From NCBI GenBank assembly GCA_013178275.1, contig JABLWZ010000005.1:1-64000 (forward strand): a stretch of DNA of 64,000 nt, in the 5' to 3' direction. Positions 39,625 through 50,355 of the stretch are shown here, one piece after another; the first letter of the stretch is position 1; each line of letters begins with the position of its first letter. The notes under the pieces were generated by a model. It ran no database searches. It was not told the origin of the DNA and saw nothing but the letters and a program-made list of their open reading frames with translations. Both the position numbers and the translations under genes were made by a program. The DNA is from Bacillota bacterium (GTDB taxonomy: Bacteria > Bacillota > Ch66 > Ch109).

Positions 39625-40215
39625 ATGAAGATAGTCTCAGCGGAATTTGTAATCAGCGCGGCCAGCCCGAGTCAGTTTCCGGAGGAGGGATTCCCCGAAC
39701 TGGCCCTGGTTGGCCGTTCGAACGTCGGCAAGTCCTCACTGATCAACCGACTGGTGGGACGCCGCTCCCTGGCCAAGACCAGCAGCACCCCGGGCAAGAC
39801 CCGGCTCCTGAACTTCTATAGGATCAACAACGCCTGGCACTGGGTCGACCTGCCGGGCTACGGCTATGCCCAGGTGTCGAAGAGCATGCGCCGGGACTGG
39901 CAGGGGCTGATCGAAAAATACCTCAGGAACCGCCCCCAGCTGAGGGGCGTCATCCAGCTGGTGGACATCCGCCACCCGCCTACCGAAAACGACCGGCAGA
40001 TGTTCGAGTGGCTCACCCACTGGGGCTTCCCGGTGGTCGTGGTCGCCACCAAGGCGGACAAGATAGCCCGCGGCAGATGGCCCCAGCACCTGAAGACCGT
40101 CCGCGAGGGCCTGAACCTTTCACCGTCCTTCCCCCTGGTCCTATTCTCATCCGAGAAGGGCATCGGGGTAGAGGAGCTGGGTAAGCTGATAGAGGAGCTG
40201 CTGACATCAAAATGA
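39625..40215 (+). CDS. engB: Ribosome biogenesis GTP-binding protein YsxC/EngB
   Basis: ALVGRSNVGKSSLINRL, TSSTPGKTRLLNFY, DLPGYGYA. Confidence 0.97.
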   Translation: MKIVSAEFVISAASPSQFPEEGFPELALVGRSNVGKSSLINRLVGRRSLAKTSSTPGKTRLLNFYRINNAWHWVDLPGYGYAQVSKSMRRDWQGLIEKYLRNRPQLRGVIQLVDIRHPPTENDRQMFEWLTHWGFPVVVVATKADKIARGRWPQHLKTVREGLNLSPSFPLVLFSSEKGIGVEELGKLIEELLTSK

Positions 40216-41219
40216 GATACAAACGAGTAATCATTACCGGCTTTGGTGGACCGGAGGTACTCCAGGTTGTCGAAGAGACCGCTTTGCCAGAACCTGAGCC
40301 AGGCGAGGTGCGTATCAAGGTTCTTGCTGCCGGGGCGGCTTTCACAGATGTAATGATACGCAAAGGCATGTACCCGGATGTGAAGGAAAAGCCTCCCTTC
40401 TCGCCGGGCTACGACCTGGTCGGTGTAGTGGACAAATTGGGCGAAGGGATGACCCGGTTCAAGGTTGGCCAGAGGGTAGCAGACCTCACGGTTATAGGCG
40501 CGTACAGCGAGTACCTCTGCCTACCGGCCGACCGTTTGGTACCAGTACCTGACGGTCTTGATGCTTCGGAAGCTGTAAGCGTCATTTTGGCTTACGTGAC
40601 TGCCTATCAGATGCTCCACCGAATCGCCAAGGTCAAAGCCCGGCAGCGCATCCTGATACACGGTGCGGGTGGAGCGGTTGGTACGGCCATGCTGCAGTTA
40701 GGCAGACTGCTCGACCTGGAGATGTATGGGACAGCCTCCGAGTCTAAGCATGGATTGATCGCGCAGACGGGCGCGACGCCGATCGATTACCGGAGTGAGG
40801 ACTGGGTAACCCGCTTGTACGATTTGACCGGAGACGGCGTTGATTTCGTTTTTGATCCGATAGGCGGCGTCAGTTTCAAGCAGTCTTTAAAAGCCATCCG
40901 GCCAGGCGGCAAACTGGTGGCCTATGGCTTCTACAATGCGGTGATGGGCAGGGGCGGCAGCATACCGCTTGATTTCATTCGGGTTAAACTGTGGAATCTT
41001 CTGCCCAATGGTCGGTCAACGGCCTTCTATTCGATCGGCGCTTTACGCAAAAAAAACCCGGACTGGTTCGCTGAAGACCTGTCCAAGCTGTTCGCTCTGC
41101 TGGGGCAGGGTGACATTAAACCGGTCATAGCCGCTCGCATACCACTGGTTGAGGCCAGACGCGCCCACGAACTTATCGAAGCGGCAGGGGCGCAGGGAAA
41201 GATTGTATTGATCATATAA
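40212..41219 (+). CDS. Zinc-type/quinone oxidoreductase (medium-chain dehydrogenase family)
   Basis: ILIHGAGGAVGTAMLQLG, PGYDLVGVVDKLG. Confidence 0.9.
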   Translation: MRYKRVIITGFGGPEVLQVVEETALPEPEPGEVRIKVLAAGAAFTDVMIRKGMYPDVKEKPPFSPGYDLVGVVDKLGEGMTRFKVGQRVADLTVIGAYSEYLCLPADRLVPVPDGLDASEAVSVILAYVTAYQMLHRIAKVKARQRILIHGAGGAVGTAMLQLGRLLDLEMYGTASESKHGLIAQTGATPIDYRSEDWVTRLYDLTGDGVDFVFDPIGGVSFKQSLKAIRPGGKLVAYGFYNAVMGRGGSIPLDFIRVKLWNLLPNGRSTAFYSIGALRKKNPDWFAEDLSKLFALLGQGDIKPVIAARIPLVEARRAHELIEAAGAQGKIVLII

Positions 41220-41459
41220 CCCACCCGCCCCAGCGCCTCACGGCCCATTTCAAACAGCCATTCCTTCCCAATAAATCCCAGCCAATCCCCGGCCCCGTAA
41301 CTTATTGCGGGAGATAACCGTATATACTATAAAGGCGCTGTAATTCGAGTTTTAAGCTGAGATTAAGCTGACCATCAGCCTCTTTTAAGGCCGGTCTATT
41401 AAGCTGTACATAGATAAGACCAGTAACCCGGACTAAAGAACCAGGAGGAATAAACCGAT

Positions 41460-41540
41460 ATGCTTTATATAGCCAGTATCTCGATCTTTATATACCTGAC
41501 CATCAGCTACTGCTACCGGCGACTGTATGATCGGCAGTAA
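41460..41540 (+). CDS. 26-aa membrane micropeptide, module copy 1
   Basis: ggaggaataaaccgatATG; MLYIASISIFIYLTISYCYRRLYDRQ*; paralogous to 42016-42096. Confidence 0.65.
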   Translation: MLYIASISIFIYLTISYCYRRLYDRQ

Positions 41541-41559
41541 CGGCAGGGGGGACTCACCC

Positions 41560-41739
41560 GTGGGCGAAAACGCTCTGAAAAGGGAGCTGACAAAGACCCG
41601 GCATAGACTGATCTCACTGGAGGAGCAGCTAAAGCACAGCCGGAGCATCGTGGACCGGAGACGGATCGGCAGCCTGATCAAGAAGCAGTATTACCTGACG
41701 GTATTTTTAGAGACCTACTTAAACCGGAAGAACGTCTGA
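41560..41739 (+). CDS. ~59-aa basic small protein, module copy 1
   Basis: GTG after ggggggac; GENALKRELTKTRHRLISLEEQLKHSRSIVDRRRIGSLIKKQYYLTVFLETYLNRKNV; paralogous to 42116-42298. Confidence 0.75.
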   Translation: MGENALKRELTKTRHRLISLEEQLKHSRSIVDRRRIGSLIKKQYYLTVFLETYLNRKNV

Positions 41740-42015
41740 TTACAGCGGTCTGCTTCCAGGCGGTTAAGCGCACCCCTCTTGCCCGGGAGAGGTACGTTCA
41801 CCCGCTTCTTTACTCGTCCGGTCCCCTCAACCCCTAGCCCCGGCGTCTTAAACTGCACCGCAGCCAGCCTTCCCACCCCCTCGATTCCAAAAAAATTTTT
41901 AAAAATTGTGTCGACCGTCATTTTTTTTTACAAGACCGGTTTATTAAACTATGGGTAGCCCCAGAAAGTAAGACAGCCAGAAAGCGGTTTACAGAACCAG
42001 GAGGGAAAAACTGAT

Positions 42016-42096
42016 ATGCTGGGTGCAGTATTTATCTCGATTTTTATCTGCCTAACCATCTCCTATTGTCACCGGCGGCTGTATGATCAGCAATAA
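42016..42096 (+). CDS. 26-aa membrane micropeptide, module copy 2
   Basis: ggagggaaaaactgatATG; MLGAVFISIFICLTISYCHRRLYDQQ*. Confidence 0.65.
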   Translation: MLGAVFISIFICLTISYCHRRLYDQQ

Positions 42097-42115
42097 CAGC
42101 GGGGGGGACCCAAAC

Positions 42116-42298
42116 ATGGGTGAAATCGCTCTGCAGAAAGAACTGTCGAAGACCAAACAGGAACTCGTCTTACTGGAGGATCAGCTCAAGCACAGCAGCA
42201 GTTCTGCAGATAGAAGGCGCATCAGCGGCTTGATTAAAAAGCAGTACTACCTTACGGTACTGTTAGAGGCCTGCCTAAATAAAAGCACATCTCCATAA
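42116..42298 (+). CDS. ~60-aa basic small protein, module copy 2
   Basis: ATG after gggggggac; MGEIALQKELSKTKQELVLLEDQLKHSSSSADRRRISGLIKKQYYLTVLLEACLNKSTSP. Confidence 0.75.
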   Translation: MGEIALQKELSKTKQELVLLEDQLKHSSSSADRRRISGLIKKQYYLTVLLEACLNKSTSP

Positions 42299-42507
42299 TT
42301 CACTTTTCACAACGTTTGCATCAAATAAGATGCCGCTTATTCAAATGCAGCAGCTTTAAACATGCTTTAAAGCTGTTGGGTTATATTTTAGCCATTCCAT
42401 AACTCACTTTTCACGACCGCAAGCACAGCTTTTCTGGTTCTACCCCGGCTTTATTAACATATCCTGGTAATAAAGGAAATCTTTCTTACCGAGAGAGGGG
42501 GAGAGCA

Positions 42508-43230
42508 TTGAAAAGAAAAGGCCATTATCGGATAACCTGGTCCCCGATCAAGTCTTCTATCTTTCACACCCAGACCCTGGACTGGAACAAGGAATTCGGG
42601 GGAGACGAGGAGGGAAAGCCGGCCGCGAGGACCAAGCGCCGATTGAAACCGGTGGCCTGGCCGGCCAAGGCCGGGCTCAACTGGAGGAAGAAGGTGGTCT
42701 CCCGCCTGGTGAACCCCGACCTGCCAACCATAGAACCCGTCATGCGGCCCGCCAAAAGACCCGCCCGGAGGAGCTTGATACCTACGGTATCGGGAGAGGA
42801 GCGCCAGGGATTCAGGCTTTTGGCGGTTGACTGGCTGTCGGTGGTGTGGGGGTGGGTAGGAGCCCTGGTGGTTACCCTGGCGGCCCTGGCGGTCGCGGCG
42901 TTTTACGTGGCGTTCACCCCCGGCTCGGTTTACTACCTGAGCACCTACCTGTTCCTGAACAAGGTGGTCAGCCCCCTGCTGGGTGGCATACTCGCCGGGG
43001 TCAAGACCAGGCAGTCGGGGGTGATGGTCGGTTTTTGGGTAGGACTCGGTTACGGGCTGATCGTACTCGTCTTCCGCCTTTACGCGGGACTCTTCTCCTC
43101 GTTCTGGACCGAGGCCGTCACCGGGATGCTGGCCAGCATCTTCGCCGGCATAGTCGGCACCGTGCTGGGCGCCACCCTGAGCGGGGGCCGAAAGGCCTCG
43201 GAGGACCGGCGCGGCCTGGCGGTAGAATAA
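42508..43230 (+). CDS. Hypothetical membrane protein, charged N-terminus plus ~4 TM segments
   Basis: 240 aa ORF; WVGALVVTLAALAVAAFYVAFTPGSVYYLSTYLF. Confidence 0.75.
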   Translation: MKRKGHYRITWSPIKSSIFHTQTLDWNKEFGGDEEGKPAARTKRRLKPVAWPAKAGLNWRKKVVSRLVNPDLPTIEPVMRPAKRPARRSLIPTVSGEERQGFRLLAVDWLSVVWGWVGALVVTLAALAVAAFYVAFTPGSVYYLSTYLFLNKVVSPLLGGILAGVKTRQSGVMVGFWVGLGYGLIVLVFRLYAGLFSSFWTEAVTGMLASIFAGIVGTVLGATLSGGRKASEDRRGLAVE

Positions 43231-43300
43231 AGAAATGCGCCTATTAATTGACAAATGTTTAGGCTATTATTAAAATTCAAGTTAATAAGGCGGAAGCTTG

Positions 43301-43335
43301 GCTCCTTTCGTCCTTGAGGATGAAGGAGCTTTTTT
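43301..43335 (+). terminator. Hairpin plus T-run in the valS leader (terminator or attenuator)
   Basis: GCTCCTT..AAGGAGC then TTTTTT, upstream of the valS start. Confidence 0.75.
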
Positions 43336-43402
43336 GCACCAGCGGATTTTCTGTACCTTTAAGAAAACAAGGCCAGAGATAGGCGGGAAGGAGCATGTAT
43401 TC

Positions 43403-46102
43403 TTGAGCAGCAACTCAGAGGGGAGTACAGTCACCCTGGACACTGTTTACCAGCCGCAGCAGGTGGAGGGTAAATGGTATCAGTACTGGATGGACAAAGG
43501 TTATTTTCGGGCGGAGGCAGACCCGGCCAAGCGGCCCTACTGCATAGTCATACCTCCTCCCAACGTGACCGGGTCTCTCCATCTTGGCCACGCTCTAAAC
43601 AACACCCTGCAGGATATCCTGATCCGCTGGAAGCGGATGCAGGGATTCGCCGCCCTGTGGCTTCCCGGCACCGATCACGCGGGCATCGCCACCCAGGCCC
43701 GGGTGGAAGAACAGCTCGCCTCGGAAGGACTGAGCAAGTACGACCTGGGACGGGAGAAGTTCCTGGAGCGGGTCTGGGACTGGAAACACAAGTACGGTGC
43801 CACCATCATCAACCAGTTGAAGATGCTGGGTTCCTCCTGTGACTGGTCGCGCGAACGCTTTACCATGGACGAGGGGTGTTCGGCGGCGGTGCGGGAGGTG
43901 TTTATCCGCCTTTACGAGCATGGGTTGATCTACCGGGGAGACTACATAATCAACTGGTGCCCCAAGTGTCAGACCACCATCTCCGATATCGAGGTGGAGC
44001 ACAACGAACGGGAAAGCAGCCTCTGGTACATACGCTACCCCGTCAAGGACAGCCGGGAGACCATCACCGTGGCCACCACCAGGCCCGAGACCATGCTGGG
44101 GGACACCGCCGTCGCGGTCAGCCCCGACGACCCCCGCTACAAGCACCTGATCGGCAGGACGGCCGTCCTGCCGCTGATGTGGAGGGAGATACCGATCATC
44201 GCCGACGAAGGCGTGGAGAAGGAGTTTGGGACCGGGGCGGTCAAGGTGACCCCCGCCCACGACCCGCTGGACTTCGAGATCGGCCTGCGCCACGAGCTGC
44301 CCCAGGTGGTGGTCATTGGTCCCGACGCCAAGATGACCGACCAGGCGGGCCGCTACGCCGGGCTGGACCGCTACGAAGCCCGCAAGCGGGTGGTCGAGGA
44401 CTTGAAGGAGAAGGACCTCCTGGTGAAGATAGAGGAGCATACCCACGCGGTAGGCCAGTGCTACCGCTGTGACTCGGTTATAGAACCCCTGGTCTCCAAG
44501 CAGTGGTTCGTCAGGATGAAACCGCTGGCGGTCCCGGCCCTCGAGGTGGTAAACGACGGGAGGATCAGGTTCGTCCCCGAGCGTTTCACCCGCATCTACT
44601 CGAACTGGCTGGAGAACATCCGCGACTGGTGCATCTCCCGGCAGCTCTGGTGGGGTCACCGCATCCCGGTCTGGTACTGCGAGGAATGCCAGGAGGTCAT
44701 CTGTCAAAAGGAAGAGCCGGCCCAGTGTACAAACTGCCAGGGGTCAAAGCTGGTCCAGGACCCGGACGTCCTGGACACCTGGTTCAGTTCAGCCCTGTGG
44801 CCTTTCTCAACCCTGGGCTGGCCCGAAAACACCGAGGACCTGAAGTTCTTCTACCCGACCTCGGTGCTGGTCACCGGCCGCGACATCATCTTCTTCTGGG
44901 TGGCGCGGATGATATTCAGCGGGATGGCCCACATGGAGGAGGTGCCTTTCCGGGAGGTCCTGATTCACGGACTGATCCTGGATGCGCTGGGGCGGAAGAT
45001 GAGTAAGTCGCTGGGCAACGGGGTCGACCCGATCGAGGTCATCGATCAGTATGGGGCGGATACCCTGCGCTTCATGCTGATAACCGGCAGCACCCCCGGC
45101 AACGACGTCCGCTTCCACATGGAGAAGCTGGACCAGACCAGGAACTTCGCCAACAAGATCTGGAACGCCTCCCGTTTCGCCATAATGAACCTGGCCGACT
45201 TCGACGCCAACGGCAGCCGGCTGTTCAACCGGCGGCCGGGGGAGGGGCTCGACCCGACGGGTTACTCGCTGGCCGACCGCTGGATACTGAGCCGGCTGAA
45301 CTCCATGATCAAGGTCGTCACCCGAAGGCTGGAGGAGTACGATATCGGAGAAGCCGCCCGGGAGCTGTACGAGTTCATCTGGAGCGAGTTCTGCGACTGG
45401 TACATCGAGCTGGCGAAGCCGAGTCTCTACCGCCGCGAGAGCGAAGCGTCCCGGGAACGCAGCCAGGAGGTTCTGCACTACGTGCTTTTAAACACCCTGA
45501 AGCTGCTGCACCCGTTCACGCCCTTCATCACCGAGGAGATTTACCAGCACCTGCCACATGATAGAGACAGCATAATGGTCTCTCCCTGGCCGGAAGCGAG
45601 CCCTCAGCTTGCCGCTCCCGAGCTGGAGGCTGAGATGGCGCTGGTGATGGACCTGATCCGTTCGATCCGCAACCTCCGGGCCGAGCTGAAGCTTCCTCCC
45701 GGGCGGGCGGCAGCGGTGGTCCTGTTTACCGATGACCAGAAGGCCCGCCAGGGCCTGGAGGAGAACCTGACCTATATCACCACCCTGGCGGCGGCGTCCG
45801 AGGTCACCTTCAAGACCGGGGCCGAAGAGCGTCCCAAGCAGGCACTGACCGCGGTGGTCGGTCCAGTGGAGGTTTACCTGCCCCTGGCCGGGCTGGTCGA
45901 CCTCAACCGGGAGATAGAGCGGCTGGAGAAGGAGGTATCCCAGATAGACCAGGAGATGGCCCGTCTGGAGGGCAAGCTCTCCAACCCCGCCTTTTTGAAC
46001 AAGGCTCCCGAGCCGGTGGTCGCTCAGGAAAGAAAAAAACAGGAAGAGTTCCTGGCCAAGAAGCGGACCCTGGAAGGAAGACTTTCGGTTTTAAGGAGTT
46101 AA
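43403..46102 (+). CDS. valS: Valine--tRNA ligase
   Basis: [40 protein letters not shown] 43403 behind ggaaggag is the likely start. Confidence 0.97.
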   Translation: MSSNSEGSTVTLDTVYQPQQVEGKWYQYWMDKGYFRAEADPAKRPYCIVIPPPNVTGSLHLGHALNNTLQDILIRWKRMQGFAALWLPGTDHAGIATQARVEEQLASEGLSKYDLGREKFLERVWDWKHKYGATIINQLKMLGSSCDWSRERFTMDEGCSAAVREVFIRLYEHGLIYRGDYIINWCPKCQTTISDIEVEHNERESSLWYIRYPVKDSRETITVATTRPETMLGDTAVAVSPDDPRYKHLIGRTAVLPLMWREIPIIADEGVEKEFGTGAVKVTPAHDPLDFEIGLRHELPQVVVIGPDAKMTDQAGRYAGLDRYEARKRVVEDLKEKDLLVKIEEHTHAVGQCYRCDSVIEPLVSKQWFVRMKPLAVPALEVVNDGRIRFVPERFTRIYSNWLENIRDWCISRQLWWGHRIPVWYCEECQEVICQKEEPAQCTNCQGSKLVQDPDVLDTWFSSALWPFSTLGWPENTEDLKFFYPTSVLVTGRDIIFFWVARMIFSGMAHMEEVPFREVLIHGLILDALGRKMSKSLGNGVDPIEVIDQYGADTLRFMLITGSTPGNDVRFHMEKLDQTRNFANKIWNASRFAIMNLADFDANGSRLFNRRPGEGLDPTGYSLADRWILSRLNSMIKVVTRRLEEYDIGEAARELYEFIWSEFCDWYIELAKPSLYRRESEASRERSQEVLHYVLLNTLKLLHPFTPFITEEIYQHLPHDRDSIMVSPWPEASPQLAAPELEAEMALVMDLIRSIRNLRAELKLPPGRAAAVVLFTDDQKARQGLEENLTYITTLAAASEVTFKTGAEERPKQALTAVVGPVEVYLPLAGLVDLNREIERLEKEVSQIDQEMARLEGKLSNPAFLNKAPEPVVAQERKKQEEFLAKKRTLEGRLSVLRS

Positions 46103-46114
46103 GGTCGAGTTCTT

Positions 46115-47464
46115 ATGCACTACCAGGAAGCGATGAAACACATCGGGCAGCTAAGTAAATTTGGAATCAACCTGGGCCTTTCCCGCATGGAAAGGCTCCT
46201 CGGCTTTCTCGGCAATCCGGAGCGGGGGCTGAGGTGCATCCACGTGGCGGGGACCAACGGCAAGGGTTCCACCTCCGCGATGATCGCCAGCATCCTGCGG
46301 GAGTCGGGGTATCGGGCGGGTCTCTTCACCTCGCCCCACCTGGAGCGGTATACCGAGCGGATTCAGGTGGATTCGCGGGAGATACCCGAGGCCGATGTCT
46401 CCCTGGGGATGAGCCGGCTCCACCCCCTGATCGAAAAGGCGGCCTCGGAGGTGGGGCAGCCGACCGAGTTCGAGGCGACCACCGCGCTGGCGCTCTGGTA
46501 CTTCGCCCGGGAAAAGGTCGACTGGGCGGTCCTCGAGGTGGGCCTGGGAGGGGAACTCGACTCCACCAACCTCATCACCCCCGCCGTAACAGTGATCACC
46601 AACGTGAGCCTGGACCATACCGATATACTAGGCCCCGATATAAAGTCTATCGCTGCCGCCAAGGCCGGGACCATCAAGCCCGGCGTACCGGTGGTGACCG
46701 CGGCTGAGGGGAGCGCCTTCGAGGTTATAGAACAAAAGGCCCTCGAGCTGGGATCGCCGCTTATCAGGGTCGTCCCCGCGGGAGAGGTCGCGCCGTCGGG
46801 GAGCGTGAGCTGGAACTGGACCGGAAACCGGGGCCAGGAACCGCCCTCATTAACGGTAAGCGGCCGGCGGGGAAGCTACCCCGGCCTGACCCTGTCGCTG
46901 CTGGGGAGGCACCAGGCGGCGAACGCGGCCGCCGCCATAGCGGCGGTGGAGGTACTGGTAGAACGGGGAGCCGACGCCAGCCTGGCAACGATAGCCCGGG
47001 GCCTGGCCGGGACCTTCTGGCCGGGCCGGCTCGAACTGATTCGACCCGATCCCCCCATCATCGTGGACGGGGCCCACAACCTGGCGGGGGCCGTCAGCCT
47101 CCGGGAGGCCCTGGACGATTACTATCCCGGCCGCCGCCGGCACCTGGTGCTGGGTATTCTTAAAGACAAGGACTGGCGGGGGATAGCCCGGGTACTGGCG
47201 CCGACGGCCGAGAGCGTCATCGTCACCCCGCCCCCGAACCCGCGGGCGGGCGAGATGGAGGAACTGGTCGAGGAGTGCGCCCGCCTCTGCGGCGAGACCA
47301 GCTACGAACCAGACAACCGGGCCGCCATCGCCCGGGGCCTGGAGCGGGTCGGGATAAACCGGGGCCGGGGACCGGGCCCTGACCGGAGTAACCTGCTCTG
47401 CGTCACCGGGTCGCTGTTCCTGGTCGGCCCGGCCCGGCGCTGTTTATTTGAACTTCTTCGCTAA
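46115..47464 (+). CDS. folC: Folylpolyglutamate synthase/dihydrofolate synthase
   Basis: HVAGTNGKGSTSAMIASILRESGYRAGLFTSPHL. Confidence 0.95.
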   Translation: MHYQEAMKHIGQLSKFGINLGLSRMERLLGFLGNPERGLRCIHVAGTNGKGSTSAMIASILRESGYRAGLFTSPHLERYTERIQVDSREIPEADVSLGMSRLHPLIEKAASEVGQPTEFEATTALALWYFAREKVDWAVLEVGLGGELDSTNLITPAVTVITNVSLDHTDILGPDIKSIAAAKAGTIKPGVPVVTAAEGSAFEVIEQKALELGSPLIRVVPAGEVAPSGSVSWNWTGNRGQEPPSLTVSGRRGSYPGLTLSLLGRHQAANAAAAIAAVEVLVERGADASLATIARGLAGTFWPGRLELIRPDPPIIVDGAHNLAGAVSLREALDDYYPGRRRHLVLGILKDKDWRGIARVLAPTAESVIVTPPPNPRAGEMEELVEECARLCGETSYEPDNRAAIARGLERVGINRGRGPGPDRSNLLCVTGSLFLVGPARRCLFELLR

Positions 47465-47573
47465 GAATAGTGGATTAAGAAATACTATAAAAAGATAAAG
47501 TGTGCTATAATTACGAGTGGTAACCTGGAAATAGACTGCAAACGCAGAGAAAATAACCAAGGGAGGGATTCCT

Positions 47574-48203
47574 TTGGTCCTCAACCTGAGGTCAAAAGAT
47601 GACAAGTTCTATCAGCTGTTCCGAGAAGGATCGGAGACCGTGGTTTCAGGAGTCCGGGTACTGGAAGCCGCCCTGGACAGCTACGAGAAAGTGGTGGAAA
47701 AACTGGAGGAACTCACGGTCATAGAACGGATGGGAGACGACATCCAGCAGGCCATCATCGAGAGGCTGAACCATACCTTTATCACCCCCTTCGACCGCGA
47801 GGACATCTATACCCTGGCCCGTGAACTCGACCGCATCCTGGACCACGTCCATGGCACCCTGGAGAAGATGGTCCTGTACAAGACCGGGCAGCCCAAGGAG
47901 GCGGCCAAGGTGCTGGTCCAGATACTCCTCCGCGCCACCCAGGAGATCCAGAAGGCGATCGAACACCTGACCGATTTAAAGAACAACTACCACCAGGTGC
48001 TGAATCTCTGTGAAGACATCAAGTTCCAGGAGAACGAGGGTGACCATCAGTACCGCAAGGCCGTGGCGGCGCTTTTCGAATCGGGGGAGAACCCGATCGA
48101 GGTAATCAAGTGGAAAGAGGTCTTCGAGCACCTGGAAACCGCGCTTGACCACTGTGAAGACGTGGCAAATCTCCTTAAAGGGGTTGCGCTGAAGTATGCC
48201 TAG
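47574..48203 (+). CDS. DUF47/PhoU-like phosphate transport regulator
   Basis: DDKFYQLFREGSETVV; overlaps the pit gene. Confidence 0.9.
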   Translation: MVLNLRSKDDKFYQLFREGSETVVSGVRVLEAALDSYEKVVEKLEELTVIERMGDDIQQAIIERLNHTFITPFDREDIYTLARELDRILDHVHGTLEKMVLYKTGQPKEAAKVLVQILLRATQEIQKAIEHLTDLKNNYHQVLNLCEDIKFQENEGDHQYRKAVAALFESGENPIEVIKWKEVFEHLETALDHCEDVANLLKGVALKYA

Positions 48204-49191
48204 CAGCGGGTTTATCCTATTAGGGCTGGTAGTAATAGTTGCGCTATTGTTTGACTATATCAACGGGTTTCACGATACAGCCAACGCGATCGCCACCTCG
48301 GTTTCGACGAAGGCACTCAGACCGCACACCGCGGTTATCCTTTCAGCAGTATTGAACTTCGCCGGAGCCTTGAGCGGCACGGCGGTAGCGGCCACGATCG
48401 GTAAGGGGATAGTCTCCCCTTCGATCATTACCCAGGAAGTGGTGGTGCTGGCCCTGCTTGGCGCCATCGCCTGGAATATCATCACCTGGCTCTCGGGGAT
48501 TCCGAGCAGTTCCTCCCACGCCCTGATCGGAGGGGTGATCGGGGCAACGGTAGCGGGTCACGGATTCGATGTACTTAACTGGCCGGGCCTTTACATGATC
48601 ATACTCAGCCTCATTATTTCACCTTTGATCGGTTTCGGCTCGGGTTACCTGATCATGACCCTGGTCTATTTCCTGGTTAAGGGTACTTCACCGGGAAGGG
48701 CGAACGAGGTTTTCAGGCGTCTCCAGGTGCTCACCGCCAGCCTGATGTCGTTTTCCCACGGCTCCAACGACGCCCAGAAGACCATGGGGATAATAACCAT
48801 GGCCCTGGTAAGCGCGGGGATGCTCAGTGACTTTGCGGTGCCCATCTGGGTAATCATCGCCTGCGCCTCCGCCATGGCTTTGGGGACCATGGCCGGGGGA
48901 TGGCGCATAATCAAGACCATGGGCGGGAAAATATTTAAGATAGAGCCCATCAACGGCTTTGCCTCCGATTTGAACTCCTCGCTGGTCATCCTCACGGCCA
49001 GTTCGATGGGTATGCCGGTCAGCACCACGCACGTGGTCTCCTCCTCGATCATGGGGGTGGGCACGTCGAAGCGGATAAAAGCCGTTCGCTGGGGGACCGC
49101 CCGCACCATCGTGACTGCCTGGGTTTTGACGATTCCGCTGAGCGGACTGGTCTCCGCCCTGCTTTATCAGCTTATCCACCTGTTCCAATAA
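48196..49191 (+). CDS. pit: Inorganic phosphate transporter, Pit family
   Basis: DYINGFHDTANAIATSVSTKALRP, SSSHALIGGVIGA, FSHGSNDAQKTMGII. Confidence 0.95.
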   Translation: MPSSGFILLGLVVIVALLFDYINGFHDTANAIATSVSTKALRPHTAVILSAVLNFAGALSGTAVAATIGKGIVSPSIITQEVVVLALLGAIAWNIITWLSGIPSSSSHALIGGVIGATVAGHGFDVLNWPGLYMIILSLIISPLIGFGSGYLIMTLVYFLVKGTSPGRANEVFRRLQVLTASLMSFSHGSNDAQKTMGIITMALVSAGMLSDFAVPIWVIIACASAMALGTMAGGWRIIKTMGGKIFKIEPINGFASDLNSSLVILTASSMGMPVSTTHVVSSSIMGVGTSKRIKAVRWGTARTIVTAWVLTIPLSGLVSALLYQLIHLFQ

Positions 49192-49283
49192 ATACCAGCT
49201 TTTTCTTGTGAAAGAAGGTATTTTAGAAATTAGGTCGTATTATATACTTTTAGGGGTAATTTAAGAAGAATGAATGAGGAGGG

Positions 49284-49922
49284 GTGGGTTTGAAGGCCCT
49301 GAAGATACCAGAAGCGACGATCATAAGGCTCTCGGTATACTCCCGTTTTTTGGCCCAGGTCAAGCGCCGCGGGGTTATCACGATTTCCTCGGGCGAGATA
49401 GCCAACGGGGTGGGGGTCAGCTCTGCCCAGGTACGCAAAGACCTGGCCTATTTCGGTGAGTTTGGCACCAGAGGGGTAGGATACAACGTAGGAGAGCTAT
49501 ACGGGCACCTGATGAAGATTTTAGGGCTGACCTCTCAGTGGCAGGTTATAATCGTAGGGGCTGGGAAGTTGGGCTCCGCCTTGACCATGTACGCTGGGTT
49601 CGCCGAGCGCGGTTTCAAGGTGGTGGCGGTCCTGGACAGCGATCCGCGCAAAATCGGTCAGAAGCTCGACAGCATAGAGATACTCCCGGTTTCCCGGCTG
49701 GCCGAGGTGGCCGCCGCGAACCAGAGCGCGATCGGGATCATCGCGGTTCCCGCCGAAGAGTCGCAGGAGGTGGCTAATACCATGGTCCAGGCGGGGATCA
49801 AGGCCATCCTGAACTTCTCCCCCCGGGTCCTGATGGTGCCGGAGGATATAGTGATCCGTAACGTCGACCTCTCGGTGAATCTTGAGATCCTGAGCTTTTA
49901 CCTGGGAGCACAGAAACGGTGA
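49284..49922 (+). CDS. rex: Redox-sensing transcriptional repressor Rex
   Basis: VSSAQVRKDLAYFGEFGTRGVGYNV, VGAGKLGSAL. Confidence 0.97.
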   Translation: MGLKALKIPEATIIRLSVYSRFLAQVKRRGVITISSGEIANGVGVSSAQVRKDLAYFGEFGTRGVGYNVGELYGHLMKILGLTSQWQVIIVGAGKLGSALTMYAGFAERGFKVVAVLDSDPRKIGQKLDSIEILPVSRLAEVAAANQSAIGIIAVPAEESQEVANTMVQAGIKAILNFSPRVLMVPEDIVIRNVDLSVNLEILSFYLGAQKR

Positions 49923-50060
49923 ATCTGGTGGTATAACTGCGCAGGTTGTAACGTCTTCCACCGGGAAGACGTTAATTCTTTTATAGTACTTTATTTGAGG
50001 CTGGGTTTTTTGGCATAATAAACTGGACAGCCCGGCAAGAGAAACGACAGGGGGTAAACC

Positions 50061-50321
50061 ATGAGAAGCGGCAGCCGTGGTGTCGGGATCCTCATAGTCC
50101 TGCTGCTGGCCGGCAGCATCATCGGAGGTTGGCTGGGGGCCTATCTGGGCCGGGCCTTCCCCGCGGTGCACCTGCTGCAGCAGACCGAGGCCCTGGGACT
50201 AACCCCGCCTACTACCCTGGACCTCGGGGTCTTGACCTTTACCATCGGGTTCGGCCTGCGTCTGAACATAATGTCCCTGGTGGGTATGGCGGCGGGCTAC
50301 CTGGTATATAAGCGGTACTAA
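50061..50321 (+). CDS. DUF4321-like small membrane protein
   Basis: 86 aa; GGWLGAYLGRAFPAVHLL..LGVLTFTIGFGLRLNIMSLVGMAAGYLVYKRY. Confidence 0.75.
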   Translation: MRSGSRGVGILIVLLLAGSIIGGWLGAYLGRAFPAVHLLQQTEALGLTPPTTLDLGVLTFTIGFGLRLNIMSLVGMAAGYLVYKRY

Positions 50322-50355
50322 ATATACTAAGGCTTTCGACAGGAGGTTAAGAAGG

